From JALZEG01 sp035942255 (lineage in GTDB: Bacteria > Actinomycetota > CADDZG01 > WHSQ01), in NCBI GenBank assembly GCA_035942255.1, contig DASZDG010000064.1, positions 1 to 20,005 on the forward strand: a DNA stretch of 20,005 nucleotides, written 5' to 3'. Shown here in pieces: positions 7,801 through 15,486 of the stretch. The notes beneath the pieces are model-generated. The model worked only from the letters and a program-made list of their open reading frames with translations, made no database searches and was not told the origin of the DNA. The position numbers were made by a program, and so were the translations under genes. The stretch's first letter is position 1. Each line of letters starts with the position of its first letter.

Positions 7801-8228
7801 GTCAGCCCGTCATGGTCGATCCAACCGCGGATCGTGTCGGTGCCGGTGGCGGGCCCGGTGTAGGTGACGGAGCAATCCGACTGGTTCACCGCGACGTTGC
7901 ACGACATGTCCGGCGTGTCGGGGCTGTTGCCGTCGGCATCGTTGGGACCGGCAATCTCGAAGTCGATGTTGACCGGGCCGCCACCGCCGCCTCCGCTGTT
8001 GGGGGTGAGCGCGGCCCCCGTGCAGCCGGTGGATATCACCCGCAGCGTCGCGGTGACCGTATGGGACGTCCCCGCGGGGTTCGTCGACGTCTCCGGAGTG
8101 AGGTCCAGACACGCGTTGGGATGGTTCGCGGCGGCGGGTGCCGCCAGCGGGACCATCACCGCGAGGAACACGAGTGAAGTGAGTACCAACGCGACCGACC
8201 TAGCCCGGCCGCCAAGACTGAAGAGCAT
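4836..8228 (-). CDS. Exported Ig-repeat protein B with RTX-type calcium-binding tail
   Basis: This 1130-residue protein starts at the ATG at 8228, which follows GGGGGAGG; a GTG ten codons upstream lacks such a site. Residues 1-34 form a Sec signal peptide (Arg-Ser then a long hydrophobic core, ending P-A-A-A). Seven Ig-like (Big_1-like) modules follow, roughly at 40-172, 173-317, 318-462, 463-599, 600-753, 754-876 and 877-976. Most end in a K-x-W signature (VVNKTW, NATKTW) after an Asp-rich stretch, and several carry the opening P-E-T-x-(S/D)-N-P-x-G-T-x-H-T-V. Residues 980-1130 contain about a dozen GGxGxDxhx RTX nonapeptides (for example GGAGNDFIG), which bind calcium in parallel beta-rolls. 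RTX tails usually mark type I secretion, but here a Sec signal is present and no ABC exporter is nearby. The end is a short basic tail, ELKVTVSRN. A surface or matrix role is inferred. Confidence 0.9.
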   Translation of the reverse strand: MLFSLGGRARSVALVLTSLVFLAVMVPLAAPAAANHPNACLDLTPETSTNPAGTSHTVTATLRVISTGCTGAALTPNSGGGGGGPVNIDFEIAGPNDADGNSPDTPDMSCNVAVNQSDCSVTYTGPATGTDTIRGWIDHDGLTPAQGGATEADLTEGQAGEDADTTDVVVKSWTSGAAAEVDCDDQTGPDHERETNPSLSGAASNEVYTCRVTDAAGNGISGTVVRGEVTNAPNDPDATNGASYDTPDYTCTTAANATCQVTVTQVEGQTGTAIICFWIGTAAQGQTACGTEPVDEAAAANGSDEPNDAADGVHKTWEARSAATGGVDAEPETDTNNLGETHTITATVYDQFGAPFQGNTTVRFEFFAGSPSDPANDGGNTTATPDRTCTTVNAATCSVSYTQSNTPGTDLICVWTNAAPAVVNTNTNGTCGGEGLTDADDAAGSADAPAPANDDMDVVQKVWTNPNAPSRLDCTPETDSNPTGTAHTVTCTVTNAFGAPSANVNVDVEATGPNDPDGTNTPLVPDFTCTTAAGGTCSFTHGPGGTGGTPTAGTTSYRAWIDADNSNATNDADTTEARDEVATPGATAEPDDTDVVNKTWVGPPAAVAVSPANDTASVGTCNAFTFTVRDSAGNPVSGVRLDVEQRHHTANDATANNEPAVSFCAPAAGENVSGVDENAGDLRPPSEAPDNAGTAGGETTGTTNAAGQITIGIAVAPANGSNGTGTVFVTGFHETSDNDDRDSNEPVANATKTWIVPEGRTIDCEPETVSNRTGVTQTVVCLVRDRFGEPAPGESVTFTTSGPGTLTSATTVTTDAQGRATVSATSLQPGVQTVTGTIADDLAGNEPGEVDDCDRAANDPAGSPAGVCADAVTLTWTQATPFSVTVDPEEAWNDPGTPHTYLATVRDQAGNPVAGVTLTWVTEGAGGFSSTEVTTDAAGQAEAIATSNQRGDQTITVSTTACATGGDCSDTAVKHWGPDFCTIYGTEGPDSLIGTPGDDVICGFDGNDEISGGGGNDLILGHGGNDFVVGGSGRDTLQGGSGKDDLLGSDGPDFVRGGRGDDVIRGGKGADFLSGGAGNDFIGGGSGGDTLLGRGGNDFLNGGAGRDGCSGGRGRDRVRKCELKVTVSRN

Positions 8229-8297
8229 CCGTACCTCCCCCAGAACCGCGCCGGGCACGTCCCGGCTTCGTAACCGACACAGACGCTGCTTGGTCTG

Positions 8298-8310
8298 CCA
8301 AAGGTTGCAT
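8298..8310 (-). promoter_or_regulatory. Shared ATGCAACCTTTG motif upstream of gene B
   Basis: Read on the minus strand, ATGCAACCTTTGG lies 69 bases before the gene B start. The 12-mer ATGCAACCTTTG recurs exactly on the same strand 89 bases before the gene D start (14905-14916). This may be a regulator site or promoter element; no known factor is assigned. Confidence 0.35.
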
Positions 8311-8374
8311 GGAAGTCTGACCGAATGCGGTGGAATTGTCGCCGGGGTTCGGGGAATTTTGTCCGGGACGCGAC

Positions 8375-8403
8375 GCGGCCCCCGGCGGTGCGCCGGGGGC
8401 CGC
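8375..8403 (-). terminator. Terminator hairpin of gene C
   Basis: GCGGCCCCCGGCG (8375-8387) and CGCCGGGGGCCGC (8391-8403) form a perfect 13-bp stem with a GTG loop, 18 bases beyond the gene C stop. It has no T-tract on the minus strand, but the stem is very stable and sits where a terminator is expected. Confidence 0.7.
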
Positions 8404-8421
8404 TCCAGGCACTACGTAGGG

Positions 8422-11400
8422 CTAACGCCTCCTCGTCACGGTCACGGTCTTGGGCCTCGACTTGCCGGCGAGGTACTCCTCGGCCTGCTTGGGCCAGCGG
8501 CCCAGGGCGACCCACTCCGTCTTGATCCTGTACCGGAAGCTCTTCACGCAGTTGTCGTTCGTGCGCTTGGAGCCCACCTTGCCGAACTCGCCCTGGATCG
8601 CACGGAACAGGAGCACGCGGTCACGGGCCGTCTCGGGACACGGGGCCGTCTTGACGGTGAAGCGGACCCGGGTGCCCCTTGGCACCTTCGTGTCCGAGAC
8701 CCGCAGCGAGACCTTCACCTTCACCAGCACGGGCTGCGCGTCGGATGTGGCGGCGTCGCACTCCGCGACCTCCTCGACCTCCGCGACGTAGTTGGCGCCC
8801 ACGTCGCCCTTGAAGCTGTGGCTGAACGCTCCGCTCGAGTCGGTCTGCTCGGTCGCGAACAGCTCGAACTCGCTCTCGCCGCCGACCACGTCGCGCAGGA
8901 TGTTGACGGCGACGAAGTCGGTGCACGCCGCGGGGGCCCCGGCGTCCGCCTCGACCGTCCCGCTGAGCGTCACGTTCTTGTTGAAGACGACCCTGCCCTT
9001 CTGGGCCTCGAGAGTCACGTCTCGTCCGAACTGGGAGATCGTCGTCGAGGTCCCGCCGACCCACGTCTTCGAGACGCTGTCCGAGCACGCGCCCTGCGGG
9101 GCGTTGTCCGGGCTGCCGGCCGGACGGTCGCACTCGTCGACCTCGCCGGGCTCGGCCCCGAACAGGTCACGGTCGAGCGTCGCGGTGATCGTCTGGGTGC
9201 CCCCGGTGCTCGACGTCGTGACCGCCCGGATCTGGCCGTTCGAGTCCGTGCGGGAGCCGCGGGAGACGAAGTCACCCGGGCCGTCCTCCGTGAACGTGAC
9301 GCCCTCGCCCTCGACCGGGTCGTTGAACCGGTCGCGCACCGTGCACGTGACCGTGTGCTGCGTGTTGACCGGGTTCGTCGCCGTCTCCGGCACGCACTGG
9401 ATCGTGCGGCCCTCCGAGACGACCCACGACTTCGTCGACGAGTCCTGCGGCTCGCCGGCCTCGGGGTCCTGGTCGTCGTCGGTCTCGAAGAACGCGGTCA
9501 GCGTGACGGTCCCGCTCCCGTCGCTGCCGTTCAGCGGCTCGACGGTGATCCCGATCGTGACGCGGCCGGAAGAGTCCGTGGGCTGGAGCGTCTCGCCGCC
9601 GGCCGTGCCGGCGTTGTCCGGGTTCTCGTCGGGCGGGTCTAGGTCGCTCTGCGTCTGGTCGACGCCGGACGGGTTCGGTCCCTCGGTCACGTTCGGCCTG
9701 CAGAACGCGACGCGGGGCTCGTCGTTGCTCGTCTGGTTGTTCGCACGCTCGTGGCGCTGCTCGACGTCGATGAGCACGCCGGAGACCGCCTGACCGTTCT
9801 CGGCGAGCACCGTGATCGTGTACGGGTTGCACGTGCCGACGGACGCGGAGTCGGTCGGGGGCTCGACCGTCAGCGTCCGGGGCTCACGCACCCACGTCTT
9901 GTGAACGACGTCGGTCTCGTCGGACTCGGGGACCGTTCCCGGCTCAGTGCCTTCGTCGCGGCCCTCGGTACGGTCGGCCTCGGCGTTCGCGGCGCTGCTG
10001 TCGGCGTCGATCCAGATGCGGTAGCGCGTGACCCCCTCGAAGTTCGTCGTGCCGTTCCCCCCCGGGCCGTGCGTGAACGAGCACTCGCCCTGCTGGTTCG
10101 TCTGGCACTGGAAGTCGGGCGTGTCGAGCGACTCGGTCGAGTCCGGGTCGTTCGGGCCGGTTGCCTCGGCGTGGATCCGGGTGCCGATCGGCACAACGCC
10201 GCCGTTCGGGCTCGAGGCCCGGCACGTGATCGTGTGCGACGTGCCGGTCGGGTTCCCGTCCTGCTCCGGCGTGCAGTCGAGCGGCGCTCGGCGCCAGATC
10301 TTCTCGACGAGGTCGGTGTTGTCGGGCTCGGTGGGGTTGTTCCCCGGCTGCTGGAACTCGTTGATGCCCTCGCCCTGGTCGTCCTCGGCGCGGGCGTCGC
10401 TGTTGTCGGCGTCGATCCAAGCGCGGTAGGTGGTCGTGCCGGTGTTGCTCGTGGAACCGGAGCCTCCGGGGCCGTGCGGGATCGTGCAGCTGCCGCTCTC
10501 GCCGCTCGTGGTGCACGTGAAGTCGGGGCTGTTGCGGCTGTCGCCGTCGAAGTCGTTTGCACCGGTCGCTTCGACGTCGATCCGCACGCCGGACTGAGGC
10601 GCCGAGCCCTGCGAGACGCTACAGACGAGGTTGTGCGTCGATCCGACGGGGTTCGTGTCGCTCTCGGGCTCGCAGTTCAGCGTCTGCGCGGGCCCGGACG
10701 ACGCCGACGAGGGGCTGCTCGGCGTCGTGGACGGCGAGCCGCTGGGGCTGGAGCTCGTCGTCTGCGTCGCGCTCGGCGACGAGCTGGCCGAGGTCGAGGG
10801 GCTGAACGACGGGGACGGCTGCTGCGTCCAGACGATGCTGGAGGTGTCCTGCGGATCGAGCGCCGGGTCGGTCTGGCCCGCCGCGGTCTGGTTGTCGTTG
10901 ATGTCGTCGTCGTCCTCGTCCGCCCAGGCGAGGACGGTCGTGGAGCCGGCGACGGGCGACCGGAGCGCGAACACGAACTCGCCCTCTAGGTCGGTGCCTT
11001 CCTGCGTTGCCTGCTCGGGTCGCGGGTCCGAGCCGGTGCTGGCCTCGGACTCGATGTGCTTTTCGTCCGGGGCCTGGAAGCGGGAGTGCTCCGCCTGCTC
11101 CTCGCTGCCGCTGTCCGCGTCCGCGTCGCAGTCGTAGGTCGGCTCCGTGCCGCTGTGGTTGCCGGACTCGGGGGCCTCGAACGGGTCGGTGTTGTCGGTC
11201 TCGGCGAACTGCAAGGTGTCGCCGGGGCCGGTCCCGTGCACGTCGACGTTCGCGCGCCAGACGAACCGGTTGCGGTCGTCCCGAACGGTCGCGGTGAACT
11301 CGACGCAAGACTCGCGCGGCGCCGAGGTCGACTCGGGCGTCAGCGTCAGCGTCGAGGGGTTCACGGTGTATTGCGTGACGCGGTGTGCGTCGCCGGACTC

Positions 11401-12351
11401 GGTACGGGTCGAGGCCGGCGAGCACAGAGGACTCTGGCAGACCCCGTTGGGGGTCAGGCCCGATTGCGGGACGTCCTCGACGGCGACCGCCGCCACTGCC
11501 GTGATCGAGCCGGTGCTCTCGGGGAACGTGCAGCCGATGCGGTTCGAGTCGTCGGAGTAGGCGACGGTGATCTGCTGGTTGCAGGTCACCCACGACGGCT
11601 CCGTGCCCGGAGGCGAGGTCGAGTAGTAGACGCGGATGTCGTCGGCGTCCTCGCTCTTCGCCACCTCGATCGCGAAGCCGGGCCGGCGCGGCCCGTCGTC
11701 GCCGTCGGGGTCGTACCGCCCCAGCTCGCCGGCGTTGGCCGGCTCGAGGATCTCGACGGTCTCGCGGCTCTTGTCGACCGTGACGTTCTCGGAGTCGGTA
11801 GCGACCGGGTTGCGGGCGTCGCCGCTGGGCGACGGAGAGGGAGAGGACCCCGAGGGGGACGGGCTGGCCGTCCCGCCCGAGTAAAGGTTCGCGATCAGCG
11901 TGTAGTTGCCGTTGTCCACGGGCGCGAGGTTCCAGTGGAACTCGAACGTGTCGACGCTCACGCGCGTCGCTGCGCCGATCGGCTGCGCGGGGCTGCTGCC
12001 CGACTGGATCTCGAACTCGACCTGAGGGTTCGGCGGCGGGTTGTGGACCCACGCGACGAGGTGGTACGTCCCGTCTGCGTCGGGCTTGATCGAGACGTAC
12101 TCCGGCGACGCATACTTCGACGGGTTCAGGAACTGGATCTGCGTGCCCGTGGGCGACGAGGGGGAGCCCGGACTCGTCGCGCCGCCGGACGCAGTGCGCG
12201 TCTCGGTGGGCTCGGCCCCCTGCGCGGACGCGTTCCGCAGCGGCGAGTAGACGGTCGTCAGACCGAGGATCGCCGTCGCCGCGACCAGAAGTCCCAGGGT
12301 TATCCGCGCGACACCGCGCCGGGTGTCGCCACCGCCGAGTCGTTCCGTCAT
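8422..12351 (-). CDS. Exported mosaic Ig-repeat protein C
   Basis: This 1309-residue protein has its ATG at 12351 after AGGGGGG. Residues 1-43 form a signal peptide ending A-S-A. The N-terminal half (about 70-500) parallels protein D: LNPS, then YH-x2-AW-x2-N-x-PPNP-x-VEF-x-IQ, a Ser-Pro linker (about 165-190), PPGTEPSW, GDAHR, and an Ig-like domain with VDVHGTGP and KHIES. Residues 507-557 form a Ser/Thr/Pro linker. Four Ig-like modules follow (557-687, 690-820, 820-977 and 978-1097), closely resembling consecutive modules of protein B; signatures include GTxxYRAWIDADNS, SVGTCN and NAGTAGGET. Residues 1100-1309 are the basic C-terminal module shared with D, including APCPETARDRVLLFR, ending V-T-R-R-R. 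It therefore looks like a D-type protein with a B-type insert. No anchor motif is seen. The function is unknown; extracellular structural or adhesive use is inferred. Confidence 0.9.
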   Translation of the reverse strand: MTERLGGGDTRRGVARITLGLLVAATAILGLTTVYSPLRNASAQGAEPTETRTASGGATSPGSPSSPTGTQIQFLNPSKYASPEYVSIKPDADGTYHLVAWVHNPPPNPQVEFEIQSGSSPAQPIGAATRVSVDTFEFHWNLAPVDNGNYTLIANLYSGGTASPSPSGSSPSPSPSGDARNPVATDSENVTVDKSRETVEILEPANAGELGRYDPDGDDGPRRPGFAIEVAKSEDADDIRVYYSTSPPGTEPSWVTCNQQITVAYSDDSNRIGCTFPESTGSITAVAAVAVEDVPQSGLTPNGVCQSPLCSPASTRTESGDAHRVTQYTVNPSTLTLTPESTSAPRESCVEFTATVRDDRNRFVWRANVDVHGTGPGDTLQFAETDNTDPFEAPESGNHSGTEPTYDCDADADSGSEEQAEHSRFQAPDEKHIESEASTGSDPRPEQATQEGTDLEGEFVFALRSPVAGSTTVLAWADEDDDDINDNQTAAGQTDPALDPQDTSSIVWTQQPSPSFSPSTSASSSPSATQTTSSSPSGSPSTTPSSPSSASSGPAQTLNCEPESDTNPVGSTHNLVCSVSQGSAPQSGVRIDVEATGANDFDGDSRNSPDFTCTTSGESGSCTIPHGPGGSGSTSNTGTTTYRAWIDADNSDARAEDDQGEGINEFQQPGNNPTEPDNTDLVEKIWRRAPLDCTPEQDGNPTGTSHTITCRASSPNGGVVPIGTRIHAEATGPNDPDSTESLDTPDFQCQTNQQGECSFTHGPGGNGTTNFEGVTRYRIWIDADSSAANAEADRTEGRDEGTEPGTVPESDETDVVHKTWVREPRTLTVEPPTDSASVGTCNPYTITVLAENGQAVSGVLIDVEQRHERANNQTSNDEPRVAFCRPNVTEGPNPSGVDQTQSDLDPPDENPDNAGTAGGETLQPTDSSGRVTIGITVEPLNGSDGSGTVTLTAFFETDDDQDPEAGEPQDSSTKSWVVSEGRTIQCVPETATNPVNTQHTVTCTVRDRFNDPVEGEGVTFTEDGPGDFVSRGSRTDSNGQIRAVTTSSTGGTQTITATLDRDLFGAEPGEVDECDRPAGSPDNAPQGACSDSVSKTWVGGTSTTISQFGRDVTLEAQKGRVVFNKNVTLSGTVEADAGAPAACTDFVAVNILRDVVGGESEFELFATEQTDSSGAFSHSFKGDVGANYVAEVEEVAECDAATSDAQPVLVKVKVSLRVSDTKVPRGTRVRFTVKTAPCPETARDRVLLFRAIQGEFGKVGSKRTNDNCVKSFRYRIKTEWVALGRWPKQAEEYLAGKSRPKTVTVTRRR

Positions 12352-12436
12352 CCCGCAGCCCCCCTAGATCTGCGGCAAGTCGCTGCCGCGCCTCCCCCAA
12401 CTGTATCCGCCGCGCCCGCAGGGGCGGAGACGGATA

Positions 12437-12462
12437 GAGGGGCGACCCGAAAGCCGCCCCTC
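12437..12462 (-). terminator. Terminator hairpin of gene D
   Basis: GAGGGGCG (12437-12444) and CGCCCCTC (12455-12462) form an 8-bp stem with a 10-base loop, 31 bases beyond the gene D stop and 85 bases before the start of gene C. There is no T-tract. It supports separate transcription of C and D. Confidence 0.55.
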
Positions 12463-12493
12463 CACTTGAACGAGAGCTAGTGCCCGCTCGTTG

Positions 12494-14815
12494 CTACCGG
12501 ACGACCCTCACTGCCTTCGACCTCGACTTGCCTGCCAGGAACTGCGGGCTCTGCTTCGGCCAGCGTGCCTGGAAGACCGAGCTCTGGTTCACGCGGCGCA
12601 CGATCGTCGCCGCACAGCTCTGGTTGGTCCGCTTGCGACCGGACTTGCCGAACTCACCCTGGATGGCCCGGAACAAGAGGACCCTGTCACGTGCCGTCTC
12701 GGGACACGGCGCGGTCTTGATGCGGAAGCGGACGCGCTGACCCCTCTCCACGGAGTCGTCCGACAGCGAGAGCGAGACCTTCACCTTCACGAGGACGGTC
12801 TGGGGGCTCGAGCTCGCGTCGTCGCACGCGGAGGTCTCCGACACCTGCGCGATGTAGTTCGCGCTGCGGTCGGCCCGGTCGGTCACGGAGTAGGCGCCGT
12901 TCGAGTCGGTCTGCTCCTGCGCCCACAGCTCGAACGAGTCGGCACCCCCGACGACGTCCCGGAGGATCCGCACGTTCACGAGGTCGGTGCACGCGGGGTT
13001 GTCCGACGTCACGGACCCGCTGAGCGTGAACGACTTGCCGAACGTCTTGCGCGTCTGCGACGCCTCGAGCGTCACCTCGACGGCAGACTGCCCACCGGTT
13101 CCGGTCGTCGTCGTCGTGGTGCCGCCGCCGGTCGTCGTGGTGGTGCCGGTGCCGGTCGGCGTTCCGGTCTGCGACGCGGTGCTCGTGGGGCTGGTGGTCT
13201 GCGACGCGGTGCTGGTCGGGCTCGACGTCTGCGAAGCCGTGCTGGTCGGGCTCGACGTCTGCGTCGGGCTCGACGTGGTGGTCGAGGAGGTCGTCGTCGG
13301 GCTGCCGGAGCTGGGCGAGCCGCTCGGGCTGGCGAAGCAGGTCTGGACCTCGGGGCCCTCTGGGCTTGGCGCGGCCGGCCCGCCGGAGCCCCAAGTGATC
13401 GTCCCGCTGCCGCTGCGCTCGGTGGCGCAGAACCGGTCGTCGTCGTCACGGTCGACGAACGCGGTCATCGTCGTGCCGCCGGCGACCGCGCTGTACATCT
13501 CGAACGTGAACTCGCCGTTGTCGTCGGTGCGATCGGTCGACTCGATGTGCTTGCGGTCGAGACCGCCTCCGACCGCGTGGTTCCCCTGAGTGCCGCCGAA
13601 GCCCTCATCGCTGCAGTCGCGGCCGCTCTCGGTGGTGTGGTTCTCGGGCGGGTCGTTCGAGTCCGGATCGCCGCTCGCGTCGGTGTCGGCGTTGTCGGTG
13701 TTGAAGGCGACGTTGTCGTTCGGCCCCTGCGCGTGGACGTCGACCTGCGCGTTCGAGACGTCGTGGCCCGAGCTGTCCCGGACCCTGACCGTAACGACGG
13801 GGCTGCAGTCGCCGGCCGGCGCCGTGTGGCTGCTGACGAAGATGGCGGAGGGGTCCTGCTCGAACCCATTGGCGCGATGCGCGTCGCCGGCCTGCTTCAC
13901 CGAGCCCGTCGCGGCACCCGGAGCGCCTTCCTCGTCCATGGAGACCACCGCCATCGCGGTCACCTGGTCGGGGCGCACGCCCGAATCGAGGGTGCATCGC
14001 ACGCCGTCGGCCGAGTTCGCGCGCGTCTCGCCGGTCCGGGAAGGAATCCCGCTTGCGGCGGCGCTGCACTCGTCCCACGCGGGCTCGGTCCCCACAGGAG
14101 CGGTGGTGTAGAACGCGGTTACCCGATCGGTGCTCGCGCTCGACGTGACGTCGACGGTTCCAACCGGCTGCTGGCCCTGCTGCGTGAAGAACCCCATGCC
14201 ACCGGTGTTGACCGGGTACGTCATCTCGATCGTCTCAGCCGCGTTGTTCTGGTTCTCCGGGCTCGCCGGGGGCTGCGTGGGGCCCGTCGCGTCGGCCTGG
14301 TTGACCACGACCGTCTGCTCGTCACGGTCGACCTCCGTGGCGCCGTTGTTCGAGTAGAGGATCGCGCGCACAGTCGCGGTGTTCATCGTCGGCTGTCCCT
14401 GGGCGTCGAGCGTCGTCTCGGTAAGCCCGTCGGGGATGTCGGCGAACAGGTCGAAGGTGTCGAAGCCCTTGAGCGTCGACGAGCCGAGCTGAATCACCGT
14501 GTCCCCCTGCTGGATGAAGAACTCCACCAGAGGGTTCGGCGGGATGTTCCGGGCCCACGCGTTGAAGTGGTACTGCGTGTCCGTCGGGTCGGTGGCCGCG
14601 GAGGGGTCCGAGTCCTTGTCCGAGACCACGTTGCTGTGGCTCGACGGGTTCAGCAGCTCGATCTGCGGAGCCGTCCCGGAAGGCGAGGGCGACTGCTGCG
14701 CCTGGGCGAGGCCGAACGCGCCGTTGCCGAACAGGAGGGCGGGCACGGTCAACGTCGCGATCAGAAGCACCGTGACGGCCAGTGCGGTGCGGCCTTCTCT
14801 GACTCTCGTATCCAC
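12494..14815 (-). CDS. Exported protein D, paralogue of C without the Ig insert
   Basis: This 773-residue protein starts at a GTG (14815) with GAGGGGG 5-6 bases upstream. A signal peptide covers about residues 1-40 (ends A-Q-A). Residues 45-165 carry LNPSS, YHFNAWARNIPPNPLVEFFIQ and FDTF, as in protein C. About 185-310 includes PVGTEPAWDEC and GDAHR. About 310-480 is an Ig-like domain with VDVHAQGPND, KHIES and the acidic loop D-R-D-D-D-D-R. Residues 490-577 are an almost pure Ser/Thr/Gly/Pro linker with a ten-residue repeat. Residues 578-773 are the C-terminal module with DLVNVRILRDVVGG, VLVKVKVSLSLS and PCPETARDRVLLFR, ending basic. Position-by-position similarity to C shows that the two are paralogues. 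The function is unknown; it should be exported and probably extracellular. Confidence 0.9.
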   Translation of the reverse strand: MDTRVREGRTALAVTVLLIATLTVPALLFGNGAFGLAQAQQSPSPSGTAPQIELLNPSSHSNVVSDKDSDPSAATDPTDTQYHFNAWARNIPPNPLVEFFIQQGDTVIQLGSSTLKGFDTFDLFADIPDGLTETTLDAQGQPTMNTATVRAILYSNNGATEVDRDEQTVVVNQADATGPTQPPASPENQNNAAETIEMTYPVNTGGMGFFTQQGQQPVGTVDVTSSASTDRVTAFYTTAPVGTEPAWDECSAAASGIPSRTGETRANSADGVRCTLDSGVRPDQVTAMAVVSMDEEGAPGAATGSVKQAGDAHRANGFEQDPSAIFVSSHTAPAGDCSPVVTVRVRDSSGHDVSNAQVDVHAQGPNDNVAFNTDNADTDASGDPDSNDPPENHTTESGRDCSDEGFGGTQGNHAVGGGLDRKHIESTDRTDDNGEFTFEMYSAVAGGTTMTAFVDRDDDDRFCATERSGSGTITWGSGGPAAPSPEGPEVQTCFASPSGSPSSGSPTTTSSTTTSSPTQTSSPTSTASQTSSPTSTASQTTSPTSTASQTGTPTGTGTTTTTGGGTTTTTTGTGGQSAVEVTLEASQTRKTFGKSFTLSGSVTSDNPACTDLVNVRILRDVVGGADSFELWAQEQTDSNGAYSVTDRADRSANYIAQVSETSACDDASSSPQTVLVKVKVSLSLSDDSVERGQRVRFRIKTAPCPETARDRVLLFRAIQGEFGKSGRKRTNQSCAATIVRRVNQSSVFQARWPKQSPQFLAGKSRSKAVRVVR
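13171..13260. repeat. 30-bp tandem repeat (3 copies) in the linker of protein D
   Basis: Three 30-bp units (13171-13200, 13201-13230 and 13231-13260) with a partial fourth encode repeated SPTSTASQT-type decapeptides. The second and third units differ at only two bases. The length is a multiple of three, so unit gain or loss keeps the frame. Confidence 0.85.
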
Positions 14816-14877
14816 GTTGCCCCCTCTGGGATGCCAATTGGCAGGAAATTGAAATCGGGCGAATCAGACCAACACTA

Positions 14878-14907
14878 ACGTTAACTCTAACGACGGTGGG
14901 GGCTCAA
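14878..14907 (-). promoter_or_regulatory. Candidate promoter of gene D
   Basis: On the minus strand TTGAGC (14907-14902) and TAACGT (14883-14878) are spaced by 18 bases, a partial match to the primary-sigma pattern TTGACA/TANNNT. The TTGAG overlaps the shared 12-base motif. TAACGTTA at 14876-14883 is also a palindrome flanked by a second CTAACG (14887-14892), so this could equally be an operator. Confidence 0.3.
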
Positions 14908-14916
14908 AGGTTGCAT
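14905..14916 (-). promoter_or_regulatory. Shared ATGCAACCTTTG motif upstream of gene D
   Basis: This is an exact copy of the 12-mer found upstream of gene B (8298-8310), on the same strand, 89 bases before the gene D start. A shorter related match, TTGCAACC at 15015-15022 on the plus strand, precedes the divergent gene at 15065. Confidence 0.35.
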
Positions 14917-15064
14917 TCAGACACCGCCTCCGAGCGGCACTTAAGAGCAGAAGTCACCACCTTCCCAGGAGAGGAGTCCCGCTCCGGCGCGTCGAAACCG
15001 TCGCACCGTAAGCATTGCAACCACGGCGCGTGGGCGGACGCGGCGGACGACCGAAGGGGATGAC

Positions 15065-15478
15065 ATGAGACGAGCAGTAGTTGGTCTAGTCGCGTCTGTG
15101 ATGGTGACTGGAAGCGTTCTGGGGGCAACGCCTGCCCACGCGGGCCCGGGCGACCCGGTGGGCTGTCTTCCGCCTCCTCCCGGGAGCCCCGGAGGCGTCG
15201 GTCAGACCTTCGTGACCGCCGACGGGTTCAACGTCACCGTCAATCCGAACGGCGCGTCGGACCCCCCCGCGGTGGTCGACTTCGCCCTCGCCGTCTGGAA
15301 CCAGACATACCAGTACCACTTGTGTGTCAGGGGCGACACGCTCGACCCCGTTGTCGCCTGCATTAACGGCTTCACCGTCTGGGATGGATTCTGGCTCTAC
15401 TACGCGACGATGAACCCCGACGGCACGATCACGATCCGCGGCAACGACTTCGTCGCGGACGCCGAAGCCTGCGTCTAG
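15065..15478 (+). CDS. Small four-cysteine exported protein of unknown function
   Basis: I do not recognise a family. The protein has 137 residues. Residues 1-26 form a clear Sec signal peptide (M-R-R start, hydrophobic core, cleavage after A-H-A), giving a mature protein of about 111 residues. Four cysteines (C34, C87, C99 and C136) could form two disulfides. The N-terminal mature part is Gly/Pro-rich (CLPPPPGSPGG); the rest is rich in aromatic and beta-forming residues (VDFALAVWNQTYQYHLC, WDGFWLYYA). The ATG at 15065 follows GAAGGGG by about 7 bases. It is one of only two genes on the plus strand, divergent from D and convergent with the sulfatase. It may be a small secreted effector or matrix component, but nothing in the sequence settles this. 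Confidence 0.8.
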   Translation: MRRAVVGLVASVMVTGSVLGATPAHAGPGDPVGCLPPPPGSPGGVGQTFVTADGFNVTVNPNGASDPPAVVDFALAVWNQTYQYHLCVRGDTLDPVVACINGFTVWDGFWLYYATMNPDGTITIRGNDFVADAEACV

Positions 15479-15486
15479 CCGGTCTT

